A stretch of DNA of 64,000 nt, from the NCBI GenBank assembly GCA_037954325.1, contig JBBMNZ010000015.1, forward strand, positions 7,750,001 to 7,814,000, written 5' to 3'. The DNA comes from Fistularia commersonii. Lineage: Eukaryota; Chordata; Actinopteri; Syngnathiformes; Fistulariidae. Shown here in pieces: positions 1 through 10,150 of the stretch. Position 1 is the stretch's first letter. Each line of letters starts with the position of its first letter. The position numbers and the translations under genes are program-made. The notes under the pieces were generated by a model. It was not told where the DNA came from. It did not search any database and saw only the letters and a program-made list of their open reading frames with translations.

Positions 1-240
1 CAGTGGAAAGCAATGCAGGCAAATGTATGCAAAAAAAAAAAAAAAAAGATAGTGTTTCAGTGTTAACAGTATTAAAAAAAAAAAAATCCCTAGAGGAATT
101 CTAATGCTTTCATGCCAAAAATTAAACAAAAGACAATGTTCAGTGTGAACACTGAAAAAAAAAAAATGACAAAGGATAGACATTCCCTGGAGGAAAGCTA
201 ATGCTAACATGCTAAAAAAAGAAAATCACAAGGACAATTT
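1..240. repeat. Degenerate tandem repeat, ~90-97 bp unit, running off the left edge
   Basis: Three related units can be read. Each has a GGAAAGC(T)AATGC...ATGC core followed by an A-run and then a 'cagtgt(t/g)aaca' stretch. Cores lie near 5-30, 94-116 and 191-212. The TCCCT(A/G)GAGG motif at 87 recurs at 184, a step of 97 bp. The units are strongly diverged and the array may continue beyond the window. No coding potential is seen. Confidence 0.6.
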
Positions 241-1020
241 CTTATTAATATGCCCTGATAAGAGCGACGTGTTGTCTGTTTCCATTGAAGCTGATCGTCG
301 CGAGCTGGCGAAAATCCGTGCAATAAACACAATTTAAGATCCCAGCTGTTGCTGCCTTCCCCACCCCAAGAGACCGACTTCGCACACTGGCTGACACACA
401 ATCAGCTACTTGGCTGATAGTCCTGTCACAGTCTGTACATGTATATTCGTCATATTTTTTTCTTTTTCTTTTTTAAAGTAAGAACGTGTCATTGAGCTTA
501 ATATAAAACAGACTTGACAAGGATCTTGTCAGTTTTTTTTTTTTTTTTTTCTCATTTATTTATTTCGACTAGGAAATCGCAACAAGTACATTTTGCTTCC
601 TGCGCCGGCGGATTTTTCTCCTCATTACAGGCATAGGTTGAAAAAAAGATAAACTAAAATAAATCCCGACAGACTGTTTGCTCAATTGTAATAAATAAAA
701 CAATCTGCCAATGCAGTGAACAAAAATATACTTGTTAAGATTCATTGAAATCTTGATACCGCTTTAGAAACACTTTAATGCCGCTTGTTCAGCGATTCTC
801 TTTCATATGAAAAGCAGTCAGCGATTTATTTCATTTATTTTTAAATGGGAGGAAGGGTGGAAATTCACTAGAACACATAGCGGGCAGACTCAAGTGTCAA
901 ATTTCTGGAACTGAACTCAATTAAATTATCTTTTTCATTAAAAAAGTAACTAAAAATGAAATAAAAAAATAAAAAAATAGAAAACAAACAAAATCCTCTT
1001 TTTCCCTGAAAAGAAAGTCG
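240..1020. other. No gene; mostly AT-rich with T-runs
   Basis: About 250-420 is complex, unique-looking sequence of unknown role. The rest is AT-rich, with a long T-run at 532-550 and A-rich tracts near 950-980. I see no repeat family or gene. Confidence 0.5.
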
Positions 1021-1690
1021 CTTTTATACTACAACGTACAAAACCGACCACTTCCTGGTTTACCTGCAATACAACTTCGATCACATGACCAAAAAATCTT
1101 CGTTACCACGACCGCAGCAGATTCTCAGCGTGAGCAAAGCATCTGTTCAAGCAAACGCAATCACGAGAATCTGGAAGGGATTCCTCGTTTCGTTGCCAAG
1201 ATGACATTTATATTTCAGGAATAGTGTGACCAACGCAGAATTATAACCGTCATATGCTTCATCATCGCCGTCTCAGTTATGGCCGCAAAGGCGAGGCTGA
1301 ATTTGGCGATGATTCTTTGGCGATTCAGAACAGATCCAACAATCCTTACAATTTTTTTGGAGTCTGTTCGAGATAAGCAGACACAGGGGCAAGTTGTTTC
1401 GTCAGCAGAAAAAAATATGCAATTCTCTTTTCGCTTGTATTGAGCTGTCCGATAAATGAATTCATTTTGATTATCTGAGGGGGAAAAAAGGGGGAACCCA
1501 GGAGAGATCCTTGCGGGACACCACTATACAAAATGGCATAGTAGAGAATAATAAATCACAATATTCTGTTTTATTAATTTTACTGATGTAAATCAACATC
1601 TTCTCTTGCCCACAGATGAACTTAGTCCATGATTTTGAATGGGGGTGCTTCTGCCTGACAGCAAAAAGGAACAAATGAATAAATCAACTC
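1020..1690. other. Complex unique-looking sequence, no gene recognised
   Basis: Balanced composition with little repetition between 1020 and 1340, then mixed sequence to 1690. Short open frames on the minus strand (61-67 codons) match nothing I know. It could be noncoding regulatory sequence, but conservation cannot be judged. Confidence 0.3.
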
Positions 1691-1701
1691 AAAAGCACTA
1701 T

Positions 1702-1749
1702 GAATAAAATAAAATAAAATAAAATAAAATAAAATAAAATAAAATAAAA
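1702..1749. repeat. (TAAAA)n microsatellite
   Basis: About nine uninterrupted pentanucleotide units are visible. Confidence 0.95.
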
Positions 1750-1849
1750 GACAGACTGAGGAATGAATAAATAAATAACAAATACATTAACACAAAAAAT
1801 GCCAAAAATCCAAATTAAAATAGTTCTATAACACGTCACTAAACACTCA

Positions 1850-1911
1850 TTTTTTTTTTACTTCTGGTCCTATATTTAATTGTTATTTTTTTTTACTTCT
1901 GGTCCTATATC
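1850..1911. repeat. Short tandem duplication, 35-bp step
   Basis: A T-run followed by 'acttctggtcctatat' occurs twice, with the CTTCTGGTCC core at 1861 and 1896. The second copy is exact over this core, so the duplication is fairly recent. Confidence 0.8.
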
Positions 1912-2480
1912 TTAGCAAATATTATAAAAGCCGGGTCTTGGACACGCCGTTAAGTACTTGTGTGTAACTACCAGCGAAGGGTAGCTTTCAAAGCTCAATA
2001 ACGATACATTTTAATTTATGGGCTCATTGTTGGACTTTGGCAGGGGCTCTTTTTGTTATCGTTTCGGTTATTTTCTCCACTCCATTAAATCCATTTTGGC
2101 GAAGCTTTGATGAGCGTTTGAAAAAATAGCAGCGACATTTATGTCACCCGTCAACATTGCCAACTTTGACCGACTCTGACAAGATGGAGTTGGTCAAAGT
2201 TTTTTTTTTTATTTATTTTTTTCCGAAACAATCTGCTCCTCGGGTATCTGACGGATCTACTTAAAACGACCCCTCTGGTGAGGCGGAGGGGAAAATAAAA
2301 ACCTCTCCAAAAATAGTTCAATACTTAACAGATGTTGGTCTGCTGCTTAGTATTTCAGGAGCAACTAATCTCCATCTACGTTGTCAGCGCACGACGGAAA
2401 AATCCATACAGCTGGCAGGCAATAAAGGCTTTTTTTTTTTTTTTTTTTTCTTTCTTAATGCTGTCCCGTGATGTTAAAAA
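1911..2480. other. No gene; mixed sequence with T-runs
   Basis: Moderately complex sequence interrupted by T-runs at 2200-2222 and 2430-2450. An 85-codon plus-strand frame starting at 2332 runs through the T-run as poly-Phe and is not a credible gene. Confidence 0.4.
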
Positions 2481-2690
2481 ACAAACTGTTTCATTTTCAT
2501 TCTCTAACCGTACGCCGAGCGCAGGCATCGCGGCCGTGGTTATTAATAAGACCGCCCTTTTCTCGGGGTCGTTAAGTTTACCGTCGTGAAACATTATCGG
2601 TTTTTATCTCCAGCATTAAAAATACATGACTGCGAAATCGGCGCGGAAAAGACCAAGTCGTCTTTTAACCGGCGCGCATTCTTTTATTTG
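2480..2690. promoter_or_regulatory. Candidate noncoding regulatory island (unproven)
   Basis: A G+C-balanced, non-repetitive block sits between T-rich and AT-rich stretches. It contains several CpG-rich words (gcaggcatcgcggccg) next to AT-rich homeodomain-like words such as TTATTAATAAG. This mix is common in vertebrate conserved noncoding elements. The call is inference from texture only. Confidence 0.25.
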
Positions 2691-3290
2691 TCCTGATCAG
2701 CAGAATGAATATAAATGGCTGATTTTCCCTCCCAAAGCCTACAGAGGATTTCATTTTTGATTGACTGAGAGCCACCACGGGTTTTCGTAGTTCAGTGTTG
2801 GCTGTAATAAGTGCTGAGGTTTGGATTGCTATGAAAATCAGATGGGGCAAGGAACAACAATTTATCCACATTATCTAAATCACTACTTTGAGGTAAAAAT
2901 ATGGAACGCCAGCACGGACCAAATATGGAGAAATAGCTCTCGTTACGCGGGGAAAACGTTGCACTTGGGAAAGAATAACAGGTCGGGTTGGAGCTAGAAA
3001 ATTATCCGTGAACTTTCGAGGAGGAGCGAGGGGCTTTTCTGGTCTGACCAGAGCCCAGCAGTGTTTTATGGGGCCGTCAATTTTCACGGGTATGCCCATC
3101 ATCGCGTGTTGCACACATCATGTGGTAGTCGTTATGTGTTGCACGTAATGATAAAGTGAGCCTGGAACAATTCCCGGATGGGATCTTGATCATTCGAGCC
3201 TCGAGCCGGGTAGTGAACAAATCCGACATTGCGGGTTTCCGATCCCTAAACAAGCCAAATGCATCCTTTGCGTTCATTTTTACTGAATGA
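2690..3290. other. Complex sequence, no gene recognised
   Basis: Balanced, non-repetitive DNA. Minus-strand frames of 66-79 codons (2875-3114 and 3077-3277) overlap each other in different frames and match no family, so they are probably chance. Function unknown. Confidence 0.3.
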
Positions 3291-3570
3291 CATTTTACTT
3301 TTTTTTAATTTTAATTCAATTCAATATCATTCAATTTAATATATTTATCTTCACTTTAATTTTATTTTATGAGTTCCCTTTCATTATTTAGTTACATTCA
3401 ATTCAATTTAATATCATTATAATTTGTTTTAATAAATTGTCTTAATTATTTACATTTTATTTTATTTCATTTTATTTGTATTTCATTTTATTTTACAACA
3501 TTTTATTTTCACTTTCTTTTACTATTTTATTTTATTTATTAATTTATTTTCTTATTTTATTTTCATTCAT
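3290..3570. repeat. AT-rich low-complexity tract (TTTTATT/ATTCAATT)
   Basis: Almost only A and T, in short quasi-periodic words such as ATTCAATT and TTTTATTT. No gene. Confidence 0.85.
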
Positions 3571-3765
3571 TCATTATCCAAATTTCGAATACTGCACTCA
3601 GGGTTGCAGAGGGGCTGGGGCTAATCAAATTCGTTATTTTAGTTTACTTTTTTTTTTTTTAAATTGAATCATTTGTTATGACTTTAGTGTCCCATTTTTT
3701 TTCCGATTAACCTGTTACATGTTTTTGGACTGCAGGATTCCAAGGAATGGAATGCTAATGCGTGC
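3570..3765 (+). mobile_element. Decayed pieces of the common fish dispersed repeat
   Basis: Two separated pieces match the repeat seen more fully at 25846-26130: 'actgcactcagggttgcagaggggctgg' territory at 3590-3620 and 'acctgttacatgtttttggactgcagg' territory at 3709-3737. The central part is replaced by AT-rich DNA. Identification is from memory of the family and from the internal match. Confidence 0.45.
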
Positions 3766-4030
3766 TTTTTTTTTCCCTTTTTTTTCAATATAATTATTCA
3801 TTTGTTATCATTGATTTATTGATTTTTTTTATTGCTGATTTATAGGTTATTTTGGACATTTCTTATGAAATATCCACCTATTTTCAAAAACAACTAAAAA
3901 AAAAAAACAACCTGTTAGCACAAGCTTGGCAATCTTGACTACTGCTTGACTGCTGTTAAAGTATTTGCAATTTTTTTTTTTTTTTTTGCATATGACCTTT
4001 TGAAAAAAAACATCTGTACTTCCCACCACT
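3765..4030. other. AT-rich, homopolymer-rich, no gene
   Basis: T- and A-runs near 3766-3787, 3896-3908 and 3971-3987. Open frames here consist of Lys or Phe runs. Confidence 0.6.
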
Positions 4031-4400
4031 ACACCAAGATGCGCTTTTCTCTGTGCAGAAAAAAAAAAACACCTAAACGGACGAAGACGGGTTTTTCTGA
4101 TCATCCGGCTGATGCGACTGACCACCCTTGACCTGGCCAGAAGTCAGGAGTCTTAAATCTTCTTCTGGCCGAGGGGCGGCGAGGGGGGGGGCGACACCCT
4201 GTCGACACCATGTGTCTCAGGTTCATACGCCTCTTAAGGGGCCCCGATGCGCGAAGGGTGTGTGGGGGGGCGTAAATCTAAGAGATGCCTCTGACCATAA
4301 AGCGGCCTTGTGTGTGCGGTGTGGATGCAGCTGCTGGCCGTCTTTGTTGCAAATGCAACCATATATGGAGGCTCTTTGACGCAACAATGCCGAACATCTA
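4030..4400. other. G+C-rich complex block, no gene recognised
   Basis: Contains G-runs (4186-4192, 4264-4270) and overlapping short frames on both strands. No domain or splice-flanked exon that I can defend. Next to it is a long T-run at 4422-4447. Confidence 0.3.
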
Positions 4401-5030
4401 GCCGAACCTCCCCCACAAGCTTTTTTTTTTTTTTTTTTTTTTTTTTTAGTGGAAGCAGCACCCAATAAATCAATGTAAAACAAATTTACAATGATCCTAT
4501 CACACGGTATCCCGAATATGCTTCTAAATGGCAGTTTGCAACGTTACATAACCTATAAGGCAATTGCACTGATGGGCCTTTAATGCAGTTACAGCAGGAG
4601 CTGTATTTTTCTTTTTCCCTTTTTTGTTTTATTTTTTCTTCCTCCTCCTTCTCCGGTTACAAGTAAATGTGTCCAACAGCTGGTAGCATATGGGGTCTCT
4701 ACCCCTCGCGCTGCCTGTATGCGATGGAAGCACAAAGACGCCGGCCCGGCGCAGCTGTCTAGACAAAGGCAAGACGTGGAGGAGGGAAAAAAAAAGGAAA
4801 TTAAAGTGGACAGCAGGACGGGAGGACCAAACGCACGGTTCGAGCGAGGGGAATCTGACCCCAGGGCAGAAATCTGATACTCACAAAGATCCAAATTTAC
4901 TTTTAGTGTTATTATTATTATTGTCATACCATGAACAACAATGACAATGAAGGAAAAAAAAAAGAATACGATAATGATTTGTTCTTCCGATTGATTAGGC
5001 GACAAATATCATATGACACTGAATCATGAT
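4400..5030. other. Mixed sequence with a long T-run, no gene
   Basis: T-run of about 26 at 4422-4447. The block at 4640-4870 is G+C-balanced and unique-looking. A 138-codon minus-strand frame (4589-5005) contains Phe and Lys runs and matches nothing known, so I regard it as spurious. Confidence 0.35.
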
Positions 5031-5460
5031 GTATGTATACATGTTTGTATGGATGGAAGGATTTTATTTTATTGTATGTATTTTTAATTTATCTTGTTTT
5101 AGTTTATTATTTTTATTTATTTTATTCTGAATTTATGTATTTTATTTTATTTTTTTTTGTTTTCCCCTAATATTTAATTTCATTATATTTTAATTTCATA
5201 ATTAAGTCATTTTAATTGATTTTAATGCTTTTGTTTTTTTATTTCATTTTGTTTCATTTGATTTTTTTTTCACTTATTTTTCTTTTTTTTTGGTTTATTA
5301 TTTAATTCATGTATAGTTAAAGTTTATTTTTTATTTGGATATTTATTTTTCTTTTTTCTATTTTATTTCATCTTTATCACATTTTATTCATTTTATTATC
5401 CATTTTTTTTATCCATTTAATCTATTAGATTTAAATTTATTTATTTTTTTGATGATGATT
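5030..5460. repeat. TTTTATT-type low-complexity tract
   Basis: About 400 bases of almost pure T with scattered A, as in 3290-3570 and 45830-46140. No gene. Confidence 0.85.
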
Positions 5461-5639
5461 GGATTAAGTATAAGCCTAAAAAGAAGGCAATACTATGATT
5501 AAATTCCATGGGGGCGTCATTCACTCATTACTTATCTTTCCATTTTAAGTCTATTTTTCTTCTGCTTTGGTTAAAATCATATTTTTGGTAGTGTGACTCA
5601 TTCAAGAAAAGATACAAAAGGAACCAAGTAAATCTTCTA

Positions 5640-6080
5640 TGGTTTAGATATAGAATAGCAAGTGATGGGAGGATGCAGGAGGGAAAGCAAGGGGCCCTGA
5701 CATGGTAACTTTACTACACGTTTCTGGGTTTCCTTGGGGCTCCGGGGGGCTCTGGGGGGCCCAGGGGAGCGGAGGAGGGGGAAGGGGCTCGGGTCGAACT
5801 ACAACGCTGAAAGAGAATAGCAAGGCGGCGGGCAGGCTACTGATCACTGAGACCCAAAACAGCAAGCTTCTAGCTGTGGGCGGGAACTTCAAAACAGCGA
5901 GGTCTCTGTTGACAGAGAAGAAGAATGAGCGGAAAGTGGGGGGGAAAAATAAAAAAAAGGGGGGGGGTCTATTTCTATCCAGTAGGATCAGACCCCGGCC
6001 CACCGACAACGTGCACGGCGGGATGGTCACTTGGACGCATCCCTCTCCCAGATGTTTTTTTTTTTTCCTTGAGTTTCCTT
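5640..6080. other. Complex block with strong G-runs, no gene recognised
   Basis: G-rich words GGGGGGCTCTGGGGGGCCC at 5744-5762 and a G-run at 5960-5967 lie in an AT-rich surrounding. Frames of 126-128 codons exist on both strands but are compositionally driven (Gly, Pro and Lys runs). Clustered G-runs could form G-quadruplexes; this is inference. Confidence 0.3.
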
Positions 6081-6975
6081 GAGTTTCTCTCGGAGGAGTT
6101 TTAGCCTTTGAAAAAAAATGTACAAATTTTGAAAAATTACGGTAAAACGACTGAAGAAATCAATTCTATTTATTTATTTTTTACAAGCAAAAGGCCTAAA
6201 TAAATCTAAAAACACATTAGATAAATAAATGCACAAATAATCAAATTAAATTTTATCTACCGACAGTGTAGTTCTTAAATAGAAAAAAATATATATCTCA
6301 TTATTGCATTATCAGTTATTATCCACTTGTTTACGTTCTTGAGGCTACCTTCTTGCTAGCTCATTTATTTATCTATTTATCAATTTAATTATTTACTCAT
6401 GTATTTTTCTTATTGTTTGCTTCATATATTTGAAGTTGAGTTGTTTCTAAATAATAATAATAATTTATTGATATATTTAAATCATTGAAATAACTAAATG
6501 TTTTGTATTTCTTGTGACACAATTTGACAGTCTGGGCAGATAAAAATAACACTATTCGGACAAAAAAAATGACAAATAGATGAATAAATAGGTAAAAAGA
6601 CAGATAAATAAGCTGTAAACATTTTATATCCACAGCGAAAGACCACTTCACCTTGGGGTTTGAGGATTGTGTAATGGTCCATTAAATACTTGAGAGAAAG
6701 GATTTTAGTCCAAGCATTTTTGCTTGGAGTAAAGAAAAGAAGAAAATCTTCCGTTCAAAAAAAAAAAAGAAAAACAGCATCCGCTGGACGCCATCATTTA
6801 GGCAGGCTCTCTGGCCTTGACTGAAGGGGAACAGATGACTGTCTGTGATTATCCGACATGTTGGATTTATGAGGAGTCTCCTCAGCGCAGCGCTAAGACA
6901 GTCACTCAACACAACTGTCTAAATATCTAAATATAGCAGCTGTGAAAATGAAAATTGTCAGCTGTGTTTTTTTTT
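6080..6975. other. AT-rich spacer, no gene
   Basis: A/T low complexity with TTTA/ATAA words from 6160 to 6640. A more complex piece lies at 6640-6940. Short frames (62-84 codons) are AT-driven. Confidence 0.5.
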
Positions 6976-7034
6976 TTTTGCAGCTGTAATCCAGCGGCCC
7001 TTTTGGTGACCCCGAGCCTACGGCCCAACAAACT

Positions 7035-7538
7035 TTGGAGACAGTTTTCCCTCGCCCAGACGCGGGTTACCGGGGCCTTCCCCTGGAGCGGGGCCCAAGG
7101 GCGGGGCTCAACGGCGGCCGCCCGGTGGCTTGGCCTTCACCCATGGGGCTCAGCCGGGTGCAGCCTGGGTCCCTCTTCCCCTTGGCCACCACACCCGACA
7201 CTGCACCCCTTGGCCCGAGCGGTAGCCGGAGCGAGCGACCTTGGCGGTCCGATCCTCAGCTGCAGCGGCTGGCTCTTGGGACATGGAATGTGGAGTCTGA
7301 GCGAGGCGCAGCCAGGGCGACAAGGGGATCCCGTTTGGCAGCCGCAGGATCAAGTCTCTGCTTTTTTGCAGATGATGTGGTTGTGTTGGCCGAGTGTGAA
7401 GCGACCGGAATGAGGATCGGTACCTCCAAATCCGAGACCATGGTGCTCAACCAGAAGTGGGAGGGAATGCCCACTCCGGGTCGGGGAAGAGGTCCCGCCC
7501 CTAGTGGAGGAGTTCAAGTATCTCTTGTTCAAGAGTGA
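7035..7538 (+). pseudogene. RTE LINE ORF remnant: endonuclease start fused to reverse transcriptase
   Basis: One open frame of 167 codons. LGTWNV (residues 81-86) is the conserved start of the apurinic-type endonuclease. FADD (residues 111-114) is the catalytic RT motif, which in an intact element lies several hundred residues later, so a large internal deletion joins the two in frame. Right after FADDVVVLA a second deletion removes the segment normally before the ECEA-GMRI words. The frame is then lost near 7500. The polypeptide would lack most of the endonuclease and the RT fingers and palm, so it is not a functional enzyme. Confidence 0.8.
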
Positions 7539-7691
7539 GGGAAGGATGGAGATCAATAGACAGATCGGTGCGGCGTCTGCAGCGATGCAGACTATGTATC
7601 GGCCTGAAGGGAGCTGAACCAAAAGGCGAAGCTCTCAATTTACCAGTCGATCTACGTACCCACCCTCACCTATGGTCACGAGCTGTGGGTA

Positions 7692-7979
7692 GTGACCGAA
7701 AGAGCGAGATTGCGGATACAAGTGGCCGAAATGCGTTTTCTCTACAGGGTGGCCGGACTCTCCCTTAGAGATAGGGTGAGTCACCAAGGTGGCTTGGACA
7801 CCTTCCAGGGGAGGTTTTCCAGGCATGTCCATCTGGGAGGAGACCACGGGGAAGACCCAGGACACGCTGGACAAACTATGTCTCGAGGCTGGTCTGGGAA
7901 TGCCTTAGGGTCCCGCAAGAAGAGCTGGACCATGTCACTGGGGAAAGGGAGGTCTGGGCCTCACTGCTCCGGCTGCTGA
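7692..7979 (+). pseudogene. RTE LINE reverse transcriptase C-terminal remnant
   Basis: Begins in the correct frame with TERARLRIQVAEMRFLYRVA and keeps LSLRDRV. After about 7775 a deletion removes the region before the Arg-rich C-terminus, and the frame shifts. The DNA still follows the family to the tail ('gaagacccaggacacgctgg' at 7851-7870). It continues the element at 7035-7538 and is separated from it by frameshifts. Confidence 0.75.
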
Positions 7980-8019
7980 CCCCGAGACCCGATTCGGGGA
8001 AGACGGATGGATAGACATG

Positions 8020-8460
8020 GCATCAATACAAATGTAAAAGCTAAGATGAAGAAAAATAGGAAGAAAGAAAATGACCACCAAATTTCTGAAATTAAAAAAA
8101 AAAAAAAAAAAATTTGACCTAAGAAAGAAAAATGCAAAAAAATAACATAAAGAATTACCAAAAGAACGATCGTCGGAATAAAATGAAGAAGAATTGGCAG
8201 CGGATAATTTTATAAAATGAAATATTGTGATGTAACAATGAAACATTGGATATTTTGAACAACTGTGCCTTTGAAAAAAACGACTTTAAGTGAGAATATA
8301 AGGCTGGAAGTTGTGCAAAAATCCAACCATTGATAATTTCCAGTGAGGCAGAAAGGAAAGGAACGGTAGCTGAGGAGCTGATTTTTGTCTTTTACTTTGG
8401 CCTTCATCACACTTATTATCTTGTTTCTTTACTTACTAAAAACAAATCTGACTTCATTCC
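8020..8460. other. AT-rich spacer, no gene
   Basis: A-run at 8094-8111; otherwise AT-rich unique-looking DNA. Poly-Phe frames on the minus strand are artefacts of the A-run. Confidence 0.5.
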
Positions 8461-8910
8461 CGCAATAACTTAAACCCCATCCCGTTAGGCAGGCCGGTCC
8501 CCCCCTGCCGAAGCTGCTAAATGCAGCACAATAACCATCTCCCTGCCAGACGCTGCCATTGTGGCTCCTTATTTTCTGCCATTGTGGCAGATTTACATTA
8601 GTGGTTTGCGTTGACGCTGTCGTCTTCGTCGTCGCCGCTGGTGACTCGTGCCATTCAGCGGTCAGTGAGCGAGCACTGGGATTAGTGTTTACAATTCTTC
8701 AGCTTAACCGCGTACAACGGATGGAGAGCTTTAACTGCCTCCTAATCCTCGCAGCGCCACAAACAAACACGTACAATCGCTCCCTCGCCGCCACCAACGG
8801 CCCAGTAATCCCCATACACAGCCGCAACGCCGGGTAGCTGCTCGCCGCATATCGTAATTACCCTTTCTTCCTCCAGAGGGGCGCTTCATGGACAACAGGC
8901 GACGGGGTCA
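8460..8910. promoter_or_regulatory. Candidate regulatory island with paired CCATTGTGG (SOX-like) sites
   Basis: A balanced, complex block. The 13-mer CTGCCATTGTGGC occurs twice (8552-8564 and 8576-8588). Its core CCATTGT is the reverse complement of ACAATGG, the SOX-type HMG-box recognition word. A 92-codon frame (8559-8837) lacks any known domain. The role is inferred from motif and texture only. Confidence 0.3.
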
Positions 8911-9017
8911 AAAGGGAAAATGAAATAAATATTTACAATTACATTAAATCAATCAAATAATCATTTTAATCCGGAATTGCTCTATTTAATTAAGTTTGTA
9001 CAGATAAAAAAAAAAAA

Positions 9018-9412
9018 TCTAGTAAATGTGGTTAATATAGAAAGGTTTTTAAATGAAAATTGCGAAAAAATTAGCAAGGACATTACCGTATTATCCTTCC
9101 GGAAATTATTTGGTAAAAAAAAAAAAAAGAAAGAAAAAAAAAAAAAAGAAAAGAAAAAAGACAAAATAAGTAAAATATTAAACAAAAAAATCTAGTAAAT
9201 GTGGTTAATATAGAAAGGTTTTTAAATGAAAATTGCGAAAAAATTAGCAAGGACATTACCGTATTATCCTTCCGGAAATTATTTGGTAAAAAAAAAAAAA
9301 AAAAGAAAAAAAAAAAAAAAGAAAAGAAAAAAGACAAAATAAGTAAAATATTAAACAAAAAAATCTTGTAAATGTGGTTAATATAGAAAGGATTTGCCCT
9401 TAAAATTGCGAA
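9018..9412. repeat. 173-bp tandem duplication, 2.3 copies
   Basis: Copy 1 is 9018-9190, copy 2 is 9191-9363, and a partial, more diverged copy 3 is 9364-9412. The start word TCTAGTAAATGTGGTTAATA recurs at exact steps of 173. Copies 1 and 2 are nearly identical except in the A-run, so this duplication is recent. Each unit carries a 'ccttccggaaattatttgg' segment followed by a purine-rich A/G tract. Confidence 0.92.
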
Positions 9413-9930
9413 AAAAAAAACAAAAAAAAAACAGGATTTGTGTGTAAAATGTGTGTGTCATCACATTGTAAATAAATAAGACAAAAAATACAGAAATAGG
9501 TAAAATATTAAATGAATACAAAATAATTAATTGATTTAATTAATTAATAGGTATATAAATAATACGCCATCAATTGATGAATAAATCTAACTATTTCATA
9601 CCAAAAAGAAAAAAAGAAATTTGATCATTAAATAAATGAAATAAAAAATAAAAAAATTAAATTTAAACATATACCAAAAAGCCATGCATGAAATTCCAAG
9701 AAATCACCTTACTTTCACCGTATAAAATACACATAACATAATGGTTGCGAGAAAGATTTATAGGAGCTGTTCTTTTTGTGTGTGCTGGTGGTTGATCCCA
9801 AATATAATGTTACGACAAAAATCTTCAGATGAACCGCCGTCACTTCCTATTACATAACTCCACTTGCTGTTATTGTCACCTGACTGGTTTGATCCTCGCC
9901 TCACACACAGCCAAATATGATTTTCACTTT
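9412..9930. other. AT-rich spacer, no gene
   Basis: A/T low complexity to about 9670, then mixed sequence. No gene or recognised repeat. Confidence 0.5.
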
Positions 9931-10150
9931 TGTTTTTTTTCTCAGACCAAAGAGCACAAATAAAGTCGGCGGCTCCCCTGGGACCAGCCGTCACCGCCGG
10001 CAACCAACACCTCCCCAACCCTCTTCCTTCCCTGACTGTCTCCTGTCTCCGTCAATAAGGGGGAGGATTCCTGAAGGGGAATTACTTGAGCTTGACAGAC
10101 AGCCTCATCCTTGAGCGTCGGGAAAACAATCTTACATCCATATTTTCGTC
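9930..10150. other. Complex G+C-balanced block, no gene recognised
   Basis: Unique-looking sequence with clustered CpG words (cggcggctcccc, cgtcaccgccgg). Possibly regulatory, unproven. Confidence 0.25.

Larger units (their letters stand above)
6985..8020 (+). mobile_element. RTE-type LINE (Rex3-like), internally deleted copy
   Basis: A non-LTR retrotransposon relic, abruptly G+C-rich against its flanks. In order it shows a 5' region with the typical words 'ccctcgcccagacgcgggttaccgggg' near 7049-7076, the start of the endonuclease domain (LGTWNV, 7275-7292), then a jump into reverse transcriptase (FADDVVVLAE, 7365-7394; SKSETMVLN, near 7425). RT C-terminal words follow (VTERARLRIQ near 7690; RVAGLSLRDRV near 7750), with a GGAT-like tail at 8001-8020. 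Most of the endonuclease, all of the early RT and a C-terminal segment are missing. I recognise the family from memory; the exact clade name is less certain. No clear target-site duplication was found. Confidence 0.88.

Noticed and set aside
4589..5005. 138-codon minus-strand frame with a hydrophobic start
   Set aside because: The hydrophobic segments are A-run translations on the opposite strand; no family resemblance.
5702..6082. Gly-rich, collagen-like frame
   Set aside because: G-runs create the glycines; no Gly-X-Y periodicity, and an overlapping minus-strand frame is equally long.
6975..8030. Target-site duplication for RTE copy 1
   Set aside because: CAGCTGT occurs twice near the 5' border but not after the 3' tail, so it is not a target duplication.
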